Source: a virus
Virus record (IMG/VR): IMGVR_UViG_3300022187_000091
Location: 1-37,432 of that record
DNA: 37,432 bases
Reading direction: 5' to 3' (one strand)
This document shows positions 6,626 through 11,766 of the stretch, piece after piece. Position 1 is the first letter of the stretch. Every line of letters starts with the position of its first letter. The translations under genes and the position numbers were made by a program. The notes beneath the pieces were generated by a model. That model saw nothing but the letters and a program-made list of their open reading frames with translations, ran no database searches and was not told the DNA's origin.

Positions 6626-6813
6626 TACACCTCCTTATATTTTAAATACTTCTTATGTAGCCCTCTACCGTCATCATGTCCGTCAGGGTATGCCTTGACT
6701 AGCAACTTAGAAATACTGCCCGTCTCGTACATCTCACGCACTGCTATCATGGTATCTACATCAGGTTTATGCCAATCACGTGGCAAGTATAGACACTTAT
6801 GTTTATTCCTCAT
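6625..6813 (-). CDS. Hypothetical protein in the replication module
   Basis: About 62 residues from ATG 6813 (an ATG at 6843 would add ten residues but lies deep in the preceding gene). Sequence features: a basic start, DWHKPDVDTMIAVREMYETG and SISKLLVKAYPDGHDDGRGL, which reads like a short helix-turn-helix-like helical domain. The stop shares a base with the next start (TAATG). Not recognised beyond that. Confidence 0.55.
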   Translation of the reverse strand: MRNKHKCLYLPRDWHKPDVDTMIAVREMYETGSISKLLVKAYPDGHDDGRGLHKKYLKYKEV

Positions 6814-7015
6814 TGTCTTTTTTAACCATATGATATTGAGCATAGTAACTCTCTAAGTCTGCTATCTTGTCCCATACCTCACTAATACAATCAGCTATTT
6901 CCTGTCCCTCATCTTCATTATCAAAAACATGGTCAGGTATTGAGTTATCTAAGTCACTCATAGCAGTTCTTAGTTTTCCCCACACACTTTTATTTTCTGT
7001 TGCCGTTCTACTCAT
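6803..7015 (-). CDS. Hypothetical acidic helical protein
   Basis: 70 residues, acidic, helical C-terminal half (EIADCISEVWDKIADLESYY). It has one of the best ribosome sites of the operon (GGAGG, 9 bases before ATG 7015) and overlaps its neighbours on both sides. No family is recognised. Confidence 0.65.
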   Translation of the reverse strand: MSRTATENKSVWGKLRTAMSDLDNSIPDHVFDNEDEGQEIADCISEVWDKIADLESYYAQYHMVKKDNEE

Positions 7016-7178
7016 TTACTTTATCCTCCATTATTGCTCTGCATAATTTTTCTATATCACTACCTCGTATATCTATATCAATATCATAGTCATCTATAGC
7101 GCTTATGAATTGACTTACTGACCATTCATCTAACACCATAGCACCTATCTTATTTAACTCATCATTTTCTACACTCAT
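7008..7178 (-). CDS. Small acidic protein coupled to the initiator gene
   Basis: A 56-residue frame that fills the gap between the initiator-like gene and the next gene. The start at ATG 7178 shares its A with the initiator stop codon (TAATG), preceded by AGAGGAGGT, an almost perfect ribosome site, and the stop overlaps the following gene by 8 bases. The product (VSQFISAIDDYDIDIDIRGS in the middle) is acidic and probably mixed alpha/beta. The translational coupling is the main evidence for it; the function is unknown. Confidence 0.7.
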   Translation of the reverse strand: MSVENDELNKIGAMVLDEWSVSQFISAIDDYDIDIDIRGSDIEKLCRAIMEDKVNE

Positions 7179-7594
7179 TATCTTACCTCCTCTATATCTA
7201 TAATAGTATTGTTATGTTTTGTTTTGTTATGTCTTGTATTGTTATGTAATGTAGTACGTACATTGTTCGTAGTCTTCTTAGTATAATTGTCTTGTGTTTC
7301 CTCAATCTCAGGCATAAGTATTGATACAGTTTTGTCTGACTTTGACACAAGTATTACTCCACTTTCACTCAAGTTTGCTAGAAGTTTGTCCAATGTTCGC
7401 ATACTTTTTATGCCCAACACAGTCTTTAAATATCCAAACTCAAACTCAACTTCAGGTCTACCACCCTCATAGTTATCAGCTATCATTTGTTTTAAAGTTA
7501 CATAGAATCCCATGCCCTCTAAAAAATTAGAGCCACATGCCAACCTAATCTTACTGTCTCGGTATTGATTACTATATTGTTGATACCACTTCAT
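7178..7594 (-). CDS. Replication initiator-like winged-helix protein
   Basis: 138 residues. The first 100 resemble the N-terminal winged-helix domain of phage replication organisers (Lin1244/Lin1753, DUF4373 type): KWYQQYSNQYRDSKIRLACG, GMGFYVTLKQMIADNY, then VEFEFGYLKTVLGIKSMRTL with a closing wing. It probably binds the phage origin. The last 30 residues are a low-complexity Asn/Thr/His/Lys tail with a three-times repeated pentapeptide ([L/R/K]HN[N/K]T), encoded by 15-bp DNA repeats that could be the origin itself, as in lambda O. GGAG lies ahead of ATG 7594. No DNA polymerase gene is present, so replication should rely on the host. Confidence 0.5.
   Translation of the reverse strand: MKWYQQYSNQYRDSKIRLACGSNFLEGMGFYVTLKQMIADNYEGGRPEVEFEFGYLKTVLGIKSMRTLDKLLANLSESGVILVSKSDKTVSILMPEIEETQDNYTKKTTNNVRTTLHNNTRHNKTKHNNTIIDIEEVR
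7209..7246. repeat. Three iteron-like 15-bp repeats inside the initiator gene
   Basis: The octamer TTGTTATG occurs at 7209-7216, 7224-7231 and 7239-7246, spaced exactly 15 bp, with similar T-rich flanks. The spacing and the T-rich run on one strand are what initiator-binding iterons beside an unwinding region look like. They also encode the Asn-rich pentapeptide tail, so selection on the protein is an alternative reason. Confidence 0.6.
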
Positions 7595-7603
7595 TTATAT
7601 CTC

Positions 7604-7768
7604 CTACCCGTAGTTACTGTTATAACATGTTGCTCTCATACCTTTTGACATGTCTCTATTTTTTCTTCTGATTGTTTTAATCACTGATGCTTTGTTTAAC
7701 ACATGCCTACTGTTTCTTTTCTTCTTAACAGATATCTTAGATATCTTATGACGATTTCTTTTTATCAT
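7604..7768 (-). CDS. Small Arg/Lys-rich protein
   Basis: 54 residues with a very high positive charge (KRNRHKISKISVKKKRNSRH, then a second basic stretch), ending in a hydrophilic Tyr/Asn tail. ATG 7768 is chosen because AAGGAGG lies 10 bases upstream; an ATG at 7834 lies inside the preceding gene and lacks this. It overlaps the preceding gene by 23 bases and precedes the initiator gene. It may bind nucleic acid; unrecognised. Confidence 0.6.
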   Translation of the reverse strand: MIKRNRHKISKISVKKKRNSRHVLNKASVIKTIRRKNRDMSKGMRATCYNSNYG

Positions 7769-7898
7769 TTTGTTTATCCTCCTTTTTTTTCTTGCCGTAA
7801 ATCCTATCCCAGTTTTCATTAAATGTTTTATCATCTATAACTCTAGGTCTACGGGTACTACCCTTACCAAGCTCAAGTAATATATCTTCTGTCTTCAT
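7746..7898 (-). CDS. Small phage protein with NWDRIYGKK motif
   Basis: A 50-residue frame starting at ATG 7898 behind AGGAGAA and ending inside the next gene. The product reads MKTEDILLELGKGSTRRPRV, then FNENWDRIYGKKKKED. Short proteins ending in an F-x-x-NWDRI(F/Y)GK motif are very common early genes in phages of many hosts; the function is unknown. This motif makes it likely to be a real gene despite its length. Confidence 0.65.
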   Translation of the reverse strand: MKTEDILLELGKGSTRRPRVIDDKTFNENWDRIYGKKKKEDKQNDKKKSS

Positions 7899-7910
7899 TT
7901 ATTTATTCTC

Positions 7911-8099
7911 CTATTGGTATAATGTTGCTACGATATTTATATATTCTCTTGTGTCTCTATGTTTAAAGTAATGCTCATTGCCTAAGCTATACATGTACAT
8001 ATAATCCTCAAACAAGTCGTATATCTTTTGTGGATAGTTCACGACTTGGTCGCAAACATCAAACACTAAGTCCGTATCAGTTTCTATTGTTGGTTTCAT
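7911..8099 (-). CDS. Hypothetical 62-residue protein
   Basis: Unrecognised. It is acidic and aromatic-rich (FEDYMYMYSLGNEHYFKHRD), with no membrane segment. Start overlaps the stop of the preceding gene by four bases (ATGA), behind GAGGAAATAA. The gap of 12 bases after it holds the ribosome site of the next gene. Confidence 0.6.
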   Translation of the reverse strand: MKPTIETDTDLVFDVCDQVVNYPQKIYDLFEDYMYMYSLGNEHYFKHRDTREYINIVATLYQ

Positions 8100-8362
8100 T
8101 TATTTATTTCCTCATCTGAGTACACAAATTTTACATCTCCTACATTTTCATATTCTATGTAGACTGGATACCTTTTTATTTTTTCCTCTATTGCATCTCT
8201 TATATCTTTTTCTAGTTTGTTTCTTGCTCTGCGCTCCTCTAGTCCAGTCAATGCTCTTGATACAGGTACTGTAGCTACAATTTCTACTTGAGCTGTAACA
8301 CTGTAATGGTCGCACTGTCCTATGATTCCCAAACTATTTTTTAAGTCTAAGTTTTTAAACAT
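8096..8362 (-). CDS. Hypothetical 88-residue protein
   Basis: Unrecognised alpha/beta protein: a beta-like N-terminal stretch (HYSVTAQVEIVATVPV), a charged helix (EERRARNKLEKDIRDAIEEK) and a closing strand (GDVKFVYSDEE). The ribosome site GGGAGATAAATAAA is nearly identical to that of the gene just upstream, which may reflect a local duplication of the leader. Early operon gene, role unknown. Confidence 0.65.
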   Translation of the reverse strand: MFKNLDLKNSLGIIGQCDHYSVTAQVEIVATVPVSRALTGLEERRARNKLEKDIRDAIEEKIKRYPVYIEYENVGDVKFVYSDEEINK

Positions 8363-8363
8363 T

Positions 8364-8543
8364 TTATTTATCTCCCGTTTTTATTTCACTCGTGTTTAAT
8401 ACCTCAATGCTTCTTACAATTTCATCATCATGGCATCTTTGATAGATAACAGTTTTAGCATCTCTCTCAGCATAAGGTTTAGATATGCTATCAACTGTTA
8501 CAACTTTTCTATATATCACTTCCATAGTTACTGTATATTTCAT
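8364..8543 (-). CDS. Small beta-rich protein
   Basis: A 59-residue frame from ATG 8543 to TAA 8364-8366. The sequence MKYTVTMEVIYRKVVTVDSI, followed by a helix with AERDAK and a closing EIVRSIEVLNTSEI, suggests a beta-alpha-beta fold like small DpnD/PcfM-type proteins. The same GGGAGATAAATAAA ribosome site precedes it and the next gene. A hairpin (8564-8590) lies 21 bases before its leader. Function unknown. Confidence 0.65.
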   Translation of the reverse strand: MKYTVTMEVIYRKVVTVDSISKPYAERDAKTVIYQRCHDDEIVRSIEVLNTSEIKTGDK

Positions 8544-8563
8544 TTATTTATCTCCCGTTGCTA

Positions 8564-8590
8564 TTAGGTGGGCATGTCGTACCCACCTAA
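8564..8590 (-). promoter_or_regulatory. Intergenic RNA hairpin
   Basis: A perfect 9-bp inverted repeat, TTAGGTGGG and CCCACCTAA, around a 9-base loop. It lies between two early genes, is not followed by a U-tract on the minus strand, and so is not a simple terminator. Possible RNase III site, mRNA stabiliser or protein-binding element; one of a series in the early region. The rest of 8544-8637 shows nothing else. Confidence 0.6.
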
Positions 8591-8637
8591 CATAACATCT
8601 CTGTTTATTCAGCTACCCCACGTAGCATGAATTCGTT

Positions 8638-8925
8638 TTACTCTTTATCAGATTCAAGCTCATCTTTCAACTCATCAATTGCTTGTTCAATCTTATAATC
8701 AATATCACCCTCATCAACTAAGTCATAGTCACCTATACAAAAGTTATTTGTTAAGTACGTATCAACTGCATCATCAATGTCAGGTTGCTCGATATCATCT
8801 ATACTCTTTTGTAACTCTTGATTTCTAATTGTTTGCTTTGCTACTGCATCAATCAGCGCTTGGCTCATCAAGTCTACTCGATTGTATAACCCGAATGTAA
8901 GTATGTTTAATATATATTTTTTCAT
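8638..8925 (-). CDS. Acidic early protein
   Basis: 95 residues. A short hydrophobic N-terminus (KKYILNILTFGLYN) is followed by a helical stretch (MSQALIDAVAKQTIRNQELQ) and a very acidic C-terminal half (Asp/Glu-rich, ending ELKDELESDKE). The acidic tail resembles DNA-mimic or host-inhibitor proteins only in charge. It is preceded by the AACAACAACGAGGT leader shared by five early genes. Unrecognised. Confidence 0.65.
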   Translation of the reverse strand: MKKYILNILTFGLYNRVDLMSQALIDAVAKQTIRNQELQKSIDDIEQPDIDDAVDTYLTNNFCIGDYDLVDEGDIDYKIEQAIDELKDELESDKE

Positions 8926-8948
8926 TTTTTACCTCGTTGTTGTTAATC

Positions 8949-9016
8949 GGTAGCTAGACACCATGCCTAGCCACCGTGTTGTATAACATTATACAGATTT
9001 GTCTATGTTATGCAAC
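8949..9016 (-). promoter_or_regulatory. Two tandem hairpins after the antirestriction gene
   Basis: GGTAGCTAG (8949-8957) and CTAGCCACC (8967-8975) form a 9-bp stem that pairs completely only in the minus-strand RNA, where the odd pair becomes G-U. A second stem, GTTGTATAACAT (8978-8989) with ATGTTATGCAAC (9005-9016), has one mismatch and covers the stop codon of the antirestriction gene. No U-tract follows. They may process or stabilise the early mRNA. Confidence 0.55.
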
Positions 9017-9913
9017 CATTTCTTTTTTGTCTTGCAATCCGTCAAGATATTTAACCACCTTACTAGCTTGTGTAAATGCCATGTATAGTGCTTTCGGATT
9101 ATCTTTTATACCTTTAATCCAACTCTTAAGATACCTTGCGTGGTCAGGTCTTGGCTCGGAACTAATATTTAATAACCCACATAGGAAAGCGCTACTAGTT
9201 TCAGCAACTAACTCCTCATATGCGTAGTCATTATCTCCGAATCTCTTACCCATAGTTCTGTTAAGTCTATCTTTATGTCCTGTCCAGTGTGCAAGTTCAT
9301 GCAATCTTGTACTGTAATAGCACTCTAATGCACTACTATTATCTGTACCTTTATAGCTAGATAATTCAGGCATCTTGATAATGTCTAAATCAGGTGAGTA
9401 AAATGCTCTATTTCCACCCTCAATTATCTTAGCTTTTGTATTATTTATATATTGCTCAACGTTTTTCATACGTTCAGGTGTAGGAATAGTCTCAGTTTTT
9501 TCCTTGACTATTTCGTATCCGTCCACTTGTTCAGCATTGAACACTACATAATTTCTCATACACCAATATGAATCAATCAGTGGCTCACCGTTATCGTTGG
9601 TAAGTTCTTTTGATTCTTTTTCTACCCATTTACTGAATACAATATGTGTACCTTTCTCACCTTTTTTGATTTTATATCCTGCATCATTCCAGTTCTTAGC
9701 CGTTCCATGAATTTGAGATTTCCAACCGTGTTTTAGTGATTGTAAATATAGAATCAGTGTATTAAGTCCAACGTATCTAATACCTGTAAATTTATTATAT
9801 GGAATACCCGTACTTATATAGTCTTTAAGTCCACTATTCCAGTGACCTTTATCAGTTTCCATAAGTTCAACCATAGCTTTAGATATGTCTTCTATAATTT
9901 TCTTAGTTTTCAT
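9008..9913 (-). CDS. ArdC-type antirestriction protein
   Basis: 301 residues. Residues 1-130 form the ArdC N-terminal domain (DUF1738), known in plasmid ArdC to bind single-stranded DNA: DYISTGIPYNKFTGIRYVGL and YKIKKGEKGTHIVFSKW are typical. The C-terminal half is the zincin-like metallopeptidase domain with HELAHWTGH (His205, Glu206, His209, with a later Glu in EELVAE, residues 233-238, as third ligand). ArdC proteins protect incoming DNA from restriction. As the largest and one of the first genes of the early operon it would be made immediately after entry. It has the ACGAGGT leader and tandem hairpins ahead of it. Confidence 0.92.
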   Translation of the reverse strand: MKTKKIIEDISKAMVELMETDKGHWNSGLKDYISTGIPYNKFTGIRYVGLNTLILYLQSLKHGWKSQIHGTAKNWNDAGYKIKKGEKGTHIVFSKWVEKESKELTNDNGEPLIDSYWCMRNYVVFNAEQVDGYEIVKEKTETIPTPERMKNVEQYINNTKAKIIEGGNRAFYSPDLDIIKMPELSSYKGTDNSSALECYYSTRLHELAHWTGHKDRLNRTMGKRFGDNDYAYEELVAETSSAFLCGLLNISSEPRPDHARYLKSWIKGIKDNPKALYMAFTQASKVVKYLDGLQDKKEMVA

Positions 9914-9955
9914 TTTATATACCTCGTTATGTTGTTGTTTTATATACCATTATTG

Positions 9956-10017
9956 ATATATATATAACCATGCCTTGACATAGTTATATATATATGCCAC
10001 TAGCCGTAACTAGTGGC
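9956..10017 (-). promoter_or_regulatory. Tandem RNA hairpins ahead of the antirestriction gene
   Basis: Two adjoining hairpins. The first in the transcript is GCCACTAG/CTAGTGGC (9996-10017, 6-base loop). The second is a stem of 13 A/T-rich pairs ending in GTT/AAC (9956-9968 with 9983-9995), then one pair that is C-A on the plus strand but U-G in the minus RNA, then ATG/CAT around a 6-base loop. The wobble shows that the minus-strand RNA is the folding molecule. They lie between two early genes without a U-tract; an RNase III-type processing site is the simplest idea. Confidence 0.6.
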
Positions 10018-10030
10018 TATATATTTATTA

Positions 10031-10219
10031 TTAATTAAAACAAATTGTCTCGAATATCTCACGTGTTTCGTACTCGTCAAAGTACATTTTCCACGTAACA
10101 GGCGCATCATTTAAAAAATCATAATGACTTAGCCCTAGCATAAAACAATGTAAAATCCTATCAGTTTCAGAACGGATTAGCTCACGTTTTAAGTCTTCAA
10201 TTAATTGTTGTTGTTTCAT
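10031..10219 (-). CDS. Hypothetical 62-residue early protein
   Basis: An acidic helical protein (QQQLIEDLKRELIRSETDRI, then YFDEYETREIFETICF), unrecognised. It has the shared ACGAGGT leader 8 bases before ATG 10219, which is the best evidence for expression. Very early position suggests a role in host takeover or defence evasion, but nothing in the sequence proves this. Confidence 0.6.
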   Translation of the reverse strand: MKQQQLIEDLKRELIRSETDRILHCFMLGLSHYDFLNDAPVTWKMYFDEYETREIFETICFN

Positions 10220-10243
10220 TTTTTTTACCTCGTTTGTTGTTGT

Positions 10244-10438
10244 TTATTTGAATGAATATTTATAACGGATACATGGTATGTGTGCCGAATATACTGGTAC
10301 GTCATAACATGCTCTATCTTCTCTACCAAAAAACTTGATTTGATAGTTTTTGCATCTTCTTTTTCTTCTACTAGAAATAAAATCAAAAGACTTTATCCCA
10401 TAATAAAAAGCATTTTTGCTGTCTTTTATGTATCTCAT
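10244..10438 (-). CDS. Hypothetical basic early protein
   Basis: 64 residues, rich in Arg, Lys, Tyr and Phe (SSRRKRRCKNYQIKFFGRED), with three cysteines that do not form a clear zinc motif. The ACGAGGT leader lies 5 bases before ATG 10438. It looks like a small nucleic-acid-binding protein by composition only. Unrecognised. Confidence 0.6.
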   Translation of the reverse strand: MRYIKDSKNAFYYGIKSFDFISSRRKRRCKNYQIKFFGREDRACYDVPVYSAHIPCIRYKYSFK

Positions 10439-10458
10439 TTTTACCTCGTTTGTTATTG

Positions 10459-10803
10459 TTATATATATAATCCAGTTTCTATCGCTTCTCTAAAATATTT
10501 ATGTGGCATTTCTGTCGCATTTTCACGACCACCACATACAGAATTCAAGAATCTAGTTACTTGTTTGCTTGTAGTTACTGAATACTTTTCGTCAGTAAAA
10601 TACCAGTTACAATTTTCAAGTATTTGAGAATCACTCATATGACCTAAAATGTATGACTGATAAACCTCACTTTTTATGTAACCATATGCAACCGTAGTTT
10701 CATAACTTACAAGCTCAATTACATCATTTGTTTTTGAACTTGTCACAACTTTCAAATTAGATTTGTTTGTTGGTCTCGCATCATGTGTTATATATTTATA
10801 CAT
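10459..10803 (-). CDS. First gene of the early operon, unknown function
   Basis: 114 residues, unrecognised. The N-terminal half is beta-like and polar (SNLKVVTSSKTNDVIELVSY), the C-terminal half helical (TSKQVTRFLNSVCGG, then YFREAIETGLY). I place the start at ATG 10803 because the ACGAGGT leader sits 8 bases upstream; an ATG at 10845 has no such site. It is the first clear gene transcribed from the control region, so it should be the earliest protein made. Confidence 0.65.
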   Translation of the reverse strand: MYKYITHDARPTNKSNLKVVTSSKTNDVIELVSYETTVAYGYIKSEVYQSYILGHMSDSQILENCNWYFTDEKYSVTTSKQVTRFLNSVCGGRENATEMPHKYFREAIETGLYI

Positions 10804-10866
10804 TTTTTTTACCTCGTTTGTTATTGTTATACCTATATAAATCAATGACTTATATAGCTATAACAC

Positions 10867-10899
10867 GGGTATGAACTCTATAAAATAGAATCCATACCC
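10867..10899 (-). promoter_or_regulatory. 15-bp hairpin in the early operon leader
   Basis: GGGTATG at 10867-10873 pairs with CATACCC at 10893-10899, and TCTAT/ATAGA continues the stem to a 3-base loop. On the plus strand two A-C mismatches interrupt it. In minus-strand RNA both become G-U, giving an unbroken 15-bp stem. It lies in the leader of the first early gene and is not followed by U residues. Strand-specific wobble pairing is good evidence that it works as early RNA. Confidence 0.65.
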
Positions 10900-10919
10900 T
10901 TAGAGATATAAAAATATAA

Positions 10920-11033
10920 CTAACATTTTTTTTTATGGTCACCTAGTTCTATACTGTCGGCACTATTCCCATTGCACTTACCACCTGTTGACCTCATGTC
11001 GTCATTGATGCCGTAGATTTCGCTTTCTGTCAC
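10920..11033 (-). CDS. Candidate 37-residue leader ORF
   Basis: A frame from GTG 11033 to TAG 10920-10922 in the higher-GC part of the early leader. It uses C-ending codons (ATC, TAC, GGC, GAC, GCC) more than its neighbours and encodes a polar peptide with EIYGINDDMRSTGGKC. No clear ribosome site precedes the GTG and no relative is recognised. It could be a chance frame inside a structured RNA. Confidence 0.2.
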   Translation of the reverse strand: MTESEIYGINDDMRSTGGKCNGNSADSIELGDHKKKC

Positions 11034-11235
11034 TGCTTATACTACTCACTTTCGCCAGCGCTAGTCTGATTATCGAACCTCGTATTTACTATATAGAACC
11101 TTTACGAGTTTATTTCAAACTTAGGTGCAACATTACTTGCATTGTTTCTTTAAGTCAGTCCCTACACGATTGACTATGAAAAAATTTCTCTTTTCATGGT
11201 TAAGATATTATCAGGTTCTACAGCAAAAACAAGTA
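10935..11235 (-). ncRNA. Structured, higher-GC early leader or small RNA candidate
   Basis: This part of the long gene-free stretch is clearly richer in G and C than its flanks and contains several small inverted repeats: CTCGTA/TACGAG, TGCAA/TTGCA, AGTCA/TGACT, ATGAAAA/TTTTCAT (11176-11197) and GTTCTAC/GTAGAAC (11215-11239). It has no long frame on either strand. It matches no tRNA, tmRNA or RNase P form that I can recognise. It should be transcribed if the early promoter lies near 11.5 kb, so a regulatory leader or non-coding RNA is possible. Confidence 0.35.
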
Positions 11236-11433
11236 GAACATAGTAAAATAAAAAAATTAAATTTCTTGACATTCAACCAATAATAGACTAGGTAGAACAT
11301 AAGATATTACTAATATACTAAATTGCCCGTTAAACCGTCTTAAATAGCCCATAATAAGACAATAAATAATATGATGTTCTACTATCTAAACTTAAATTAA
11401 ACACGATAACAGGCAATACAGGAAGACACTAAA

Positions 11434-11448
11434 TGAGAACGATTCTCA
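11434..11448. promoter_or_regulatory. Fur-box-like palindrome 1
   Basis: TGAGAACGATTCTCA: 6 of 7 base pairs of a 7-1-7 palindrome. It lies just downstream of a TATAAT on the minus strand (11451-11456), where a start point would fall. Confidence 0.5.
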
Positions 11449-11500
11449 GGATTATACGAACATATTTAAACTCTAAATAATAACCATTCTCAAATGATAT

Positions 11501-11515
11501 TTAGAATCATTATAA
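11501..11515. promoter_or_regulatory. Fur-box-like palindrome 2
   Basis: TTAGAATCATTATAA: 6 of 7 pairs of a 7-1-7 palindrome. It covers the -10 element (11509-11514) of the presumed early promoter on the minus strand, the position from which a repressor would block transcription. Confidence 0.5.
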
Positions 11516-11537
11516 TTTTAGATTTCGCCCAATCCAA
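11509..11537 (-). promoter_or_regulatory. Candidate early promoter
   Basis: On the minus strand TTGGAT (11537-11532), a 17-base spacer and a perfect TATAAT (11514-11509). The -35 matches the consensus only partly. It points into the early operon with a leader of about 700 bases. A second TATAAT at 11456-11451 on the same strand has no good -35. Fur-like palindrome 2 overlaps the -10. Confidence 0.45.
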
Positions 11538-11593
11538 CCGTTAAAGATTCCCATAGATAATATAATAAATATACTATTATAATTTTATTAATA

Positions 11594-11609
11594 AGTTCCA
11601 CGTGAAACA
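11594..11609. promoter_or_regulatory. parS: parS-like centromere site
   Basis: AGTTCCACGTGAAACA differs only in its first base from TGTTCCACGTGAAACA, a known chromosomal parS form, and by two bases from the palindromic consensus TGTTTCACGTGAAACA. The CACGTG core and both GTT/AAC arms are intact. ParB proteins of most bacteria bind this sequence and load onto DNA around it. No ParA or ParB gene is visible in the window, so the site would act through host ParB. It is the only such site seen; other CACGTG hexamers here lack the arms. Confidence 0.7.
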
Positions 11610-11687
11610 TAGAAACATTTAAAAAGAAATTAGAAATAAACGTCTTTTCTTACACACACTCTTTAAAAATATTTTTCCCAATGCAAC

Positions 11688-11702
11688 TGGTAATCATTCC
11701 TA
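11688..11702. promoter_or_regulatory. Fur-box-like palindrome 3 (weak)
   Basis: TGGTAATCATTCCTA: 5 of 7 pairs of the 7-1-7 palindrome, sharing the AATCATT centre of the better sites. Supported mainly by lying 14 bases from site 4. Confidence 0.35.
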
Positions 11703-11716
11703 TTTACTAATGATAA

Positions 11717-11731
11717 TTAGAATCATTCTAA
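11717..11731. promoter_or_regulatory. Fur-box-like palindrome 4
   Basis: TTAGAATCATTCTAA is a perfect 7-1-7 palindrome. With its flank, GATAATTAGAATCATTCTA matches the classic 19-bp Fur consensus GATAATGATAATCATTATC at 15 of 19 positions. Confidence 0.6.
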
Positions 11732-11751
11732 GGGTTATTCTTATATGCTAA

Positions 11752-11766
11752 TGAGAATCATTCTCA
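11752..11766. promoter_or_regulatory. Fur-box-like palindrome 5
   Basis: TGAGAATCATTCTCA is a perfect 7-1-7 palindrome. With its flank, GCTAATGAGAATCATTCTC matches the classic Fur consensus at 16 of 19 positions. It lies about 120 bases upstream of the late promoter. Confidence 0.65.

Larger units (their letters stand above)
8931..10817 (-). repeat. Repeated ACGAGGT translation leader of five early genes
   Basis: Five consecutive early genes (starts at 8925, 9913, 10219, 10438 and 10803) each have ACGAGGT 5-13 bases before the ATG: at 8931-8937, 9921-9927, 10227-10233, 10443-10449 and 10811-10817. Each copy follows an AACAA-rich unstructured stretch and is followed by an A-rich spacer. No other gene in the window has it. 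It is probably a duplicated ribosome-binding module for strongly expressed first genes, or a shared site for a translational regulator. Confidence 0.7.

Noticed and set aside
10060-10075. Another CACGTG (in TCACGTGTTTC) as a second parS site
   Set aside because: The arms are not inverted repeats and it lies inside a coding frame; it lacks the GTT/AAC arms of parS.
10920-11033. STGGKC in the small leader frame recalls the N-terminus of catalase-peroxidases
   Set aside because: Six residues in a 37-residue frame are not evidence, and nothing of the enzyme follows.
11055-11085. GGTTCGATAATC on the minus strand looks like a tRNA T-loop
   Set aside because: The stem bases on both sides do not pair, and no acceptor stem, anticodon arm or CCA can be built around it.
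11266-11271. TTGACA as a second rightward promoter
   Set aside because: No acceptable -10 element at 16-18 bases; only TAGGTA is found at that distance.
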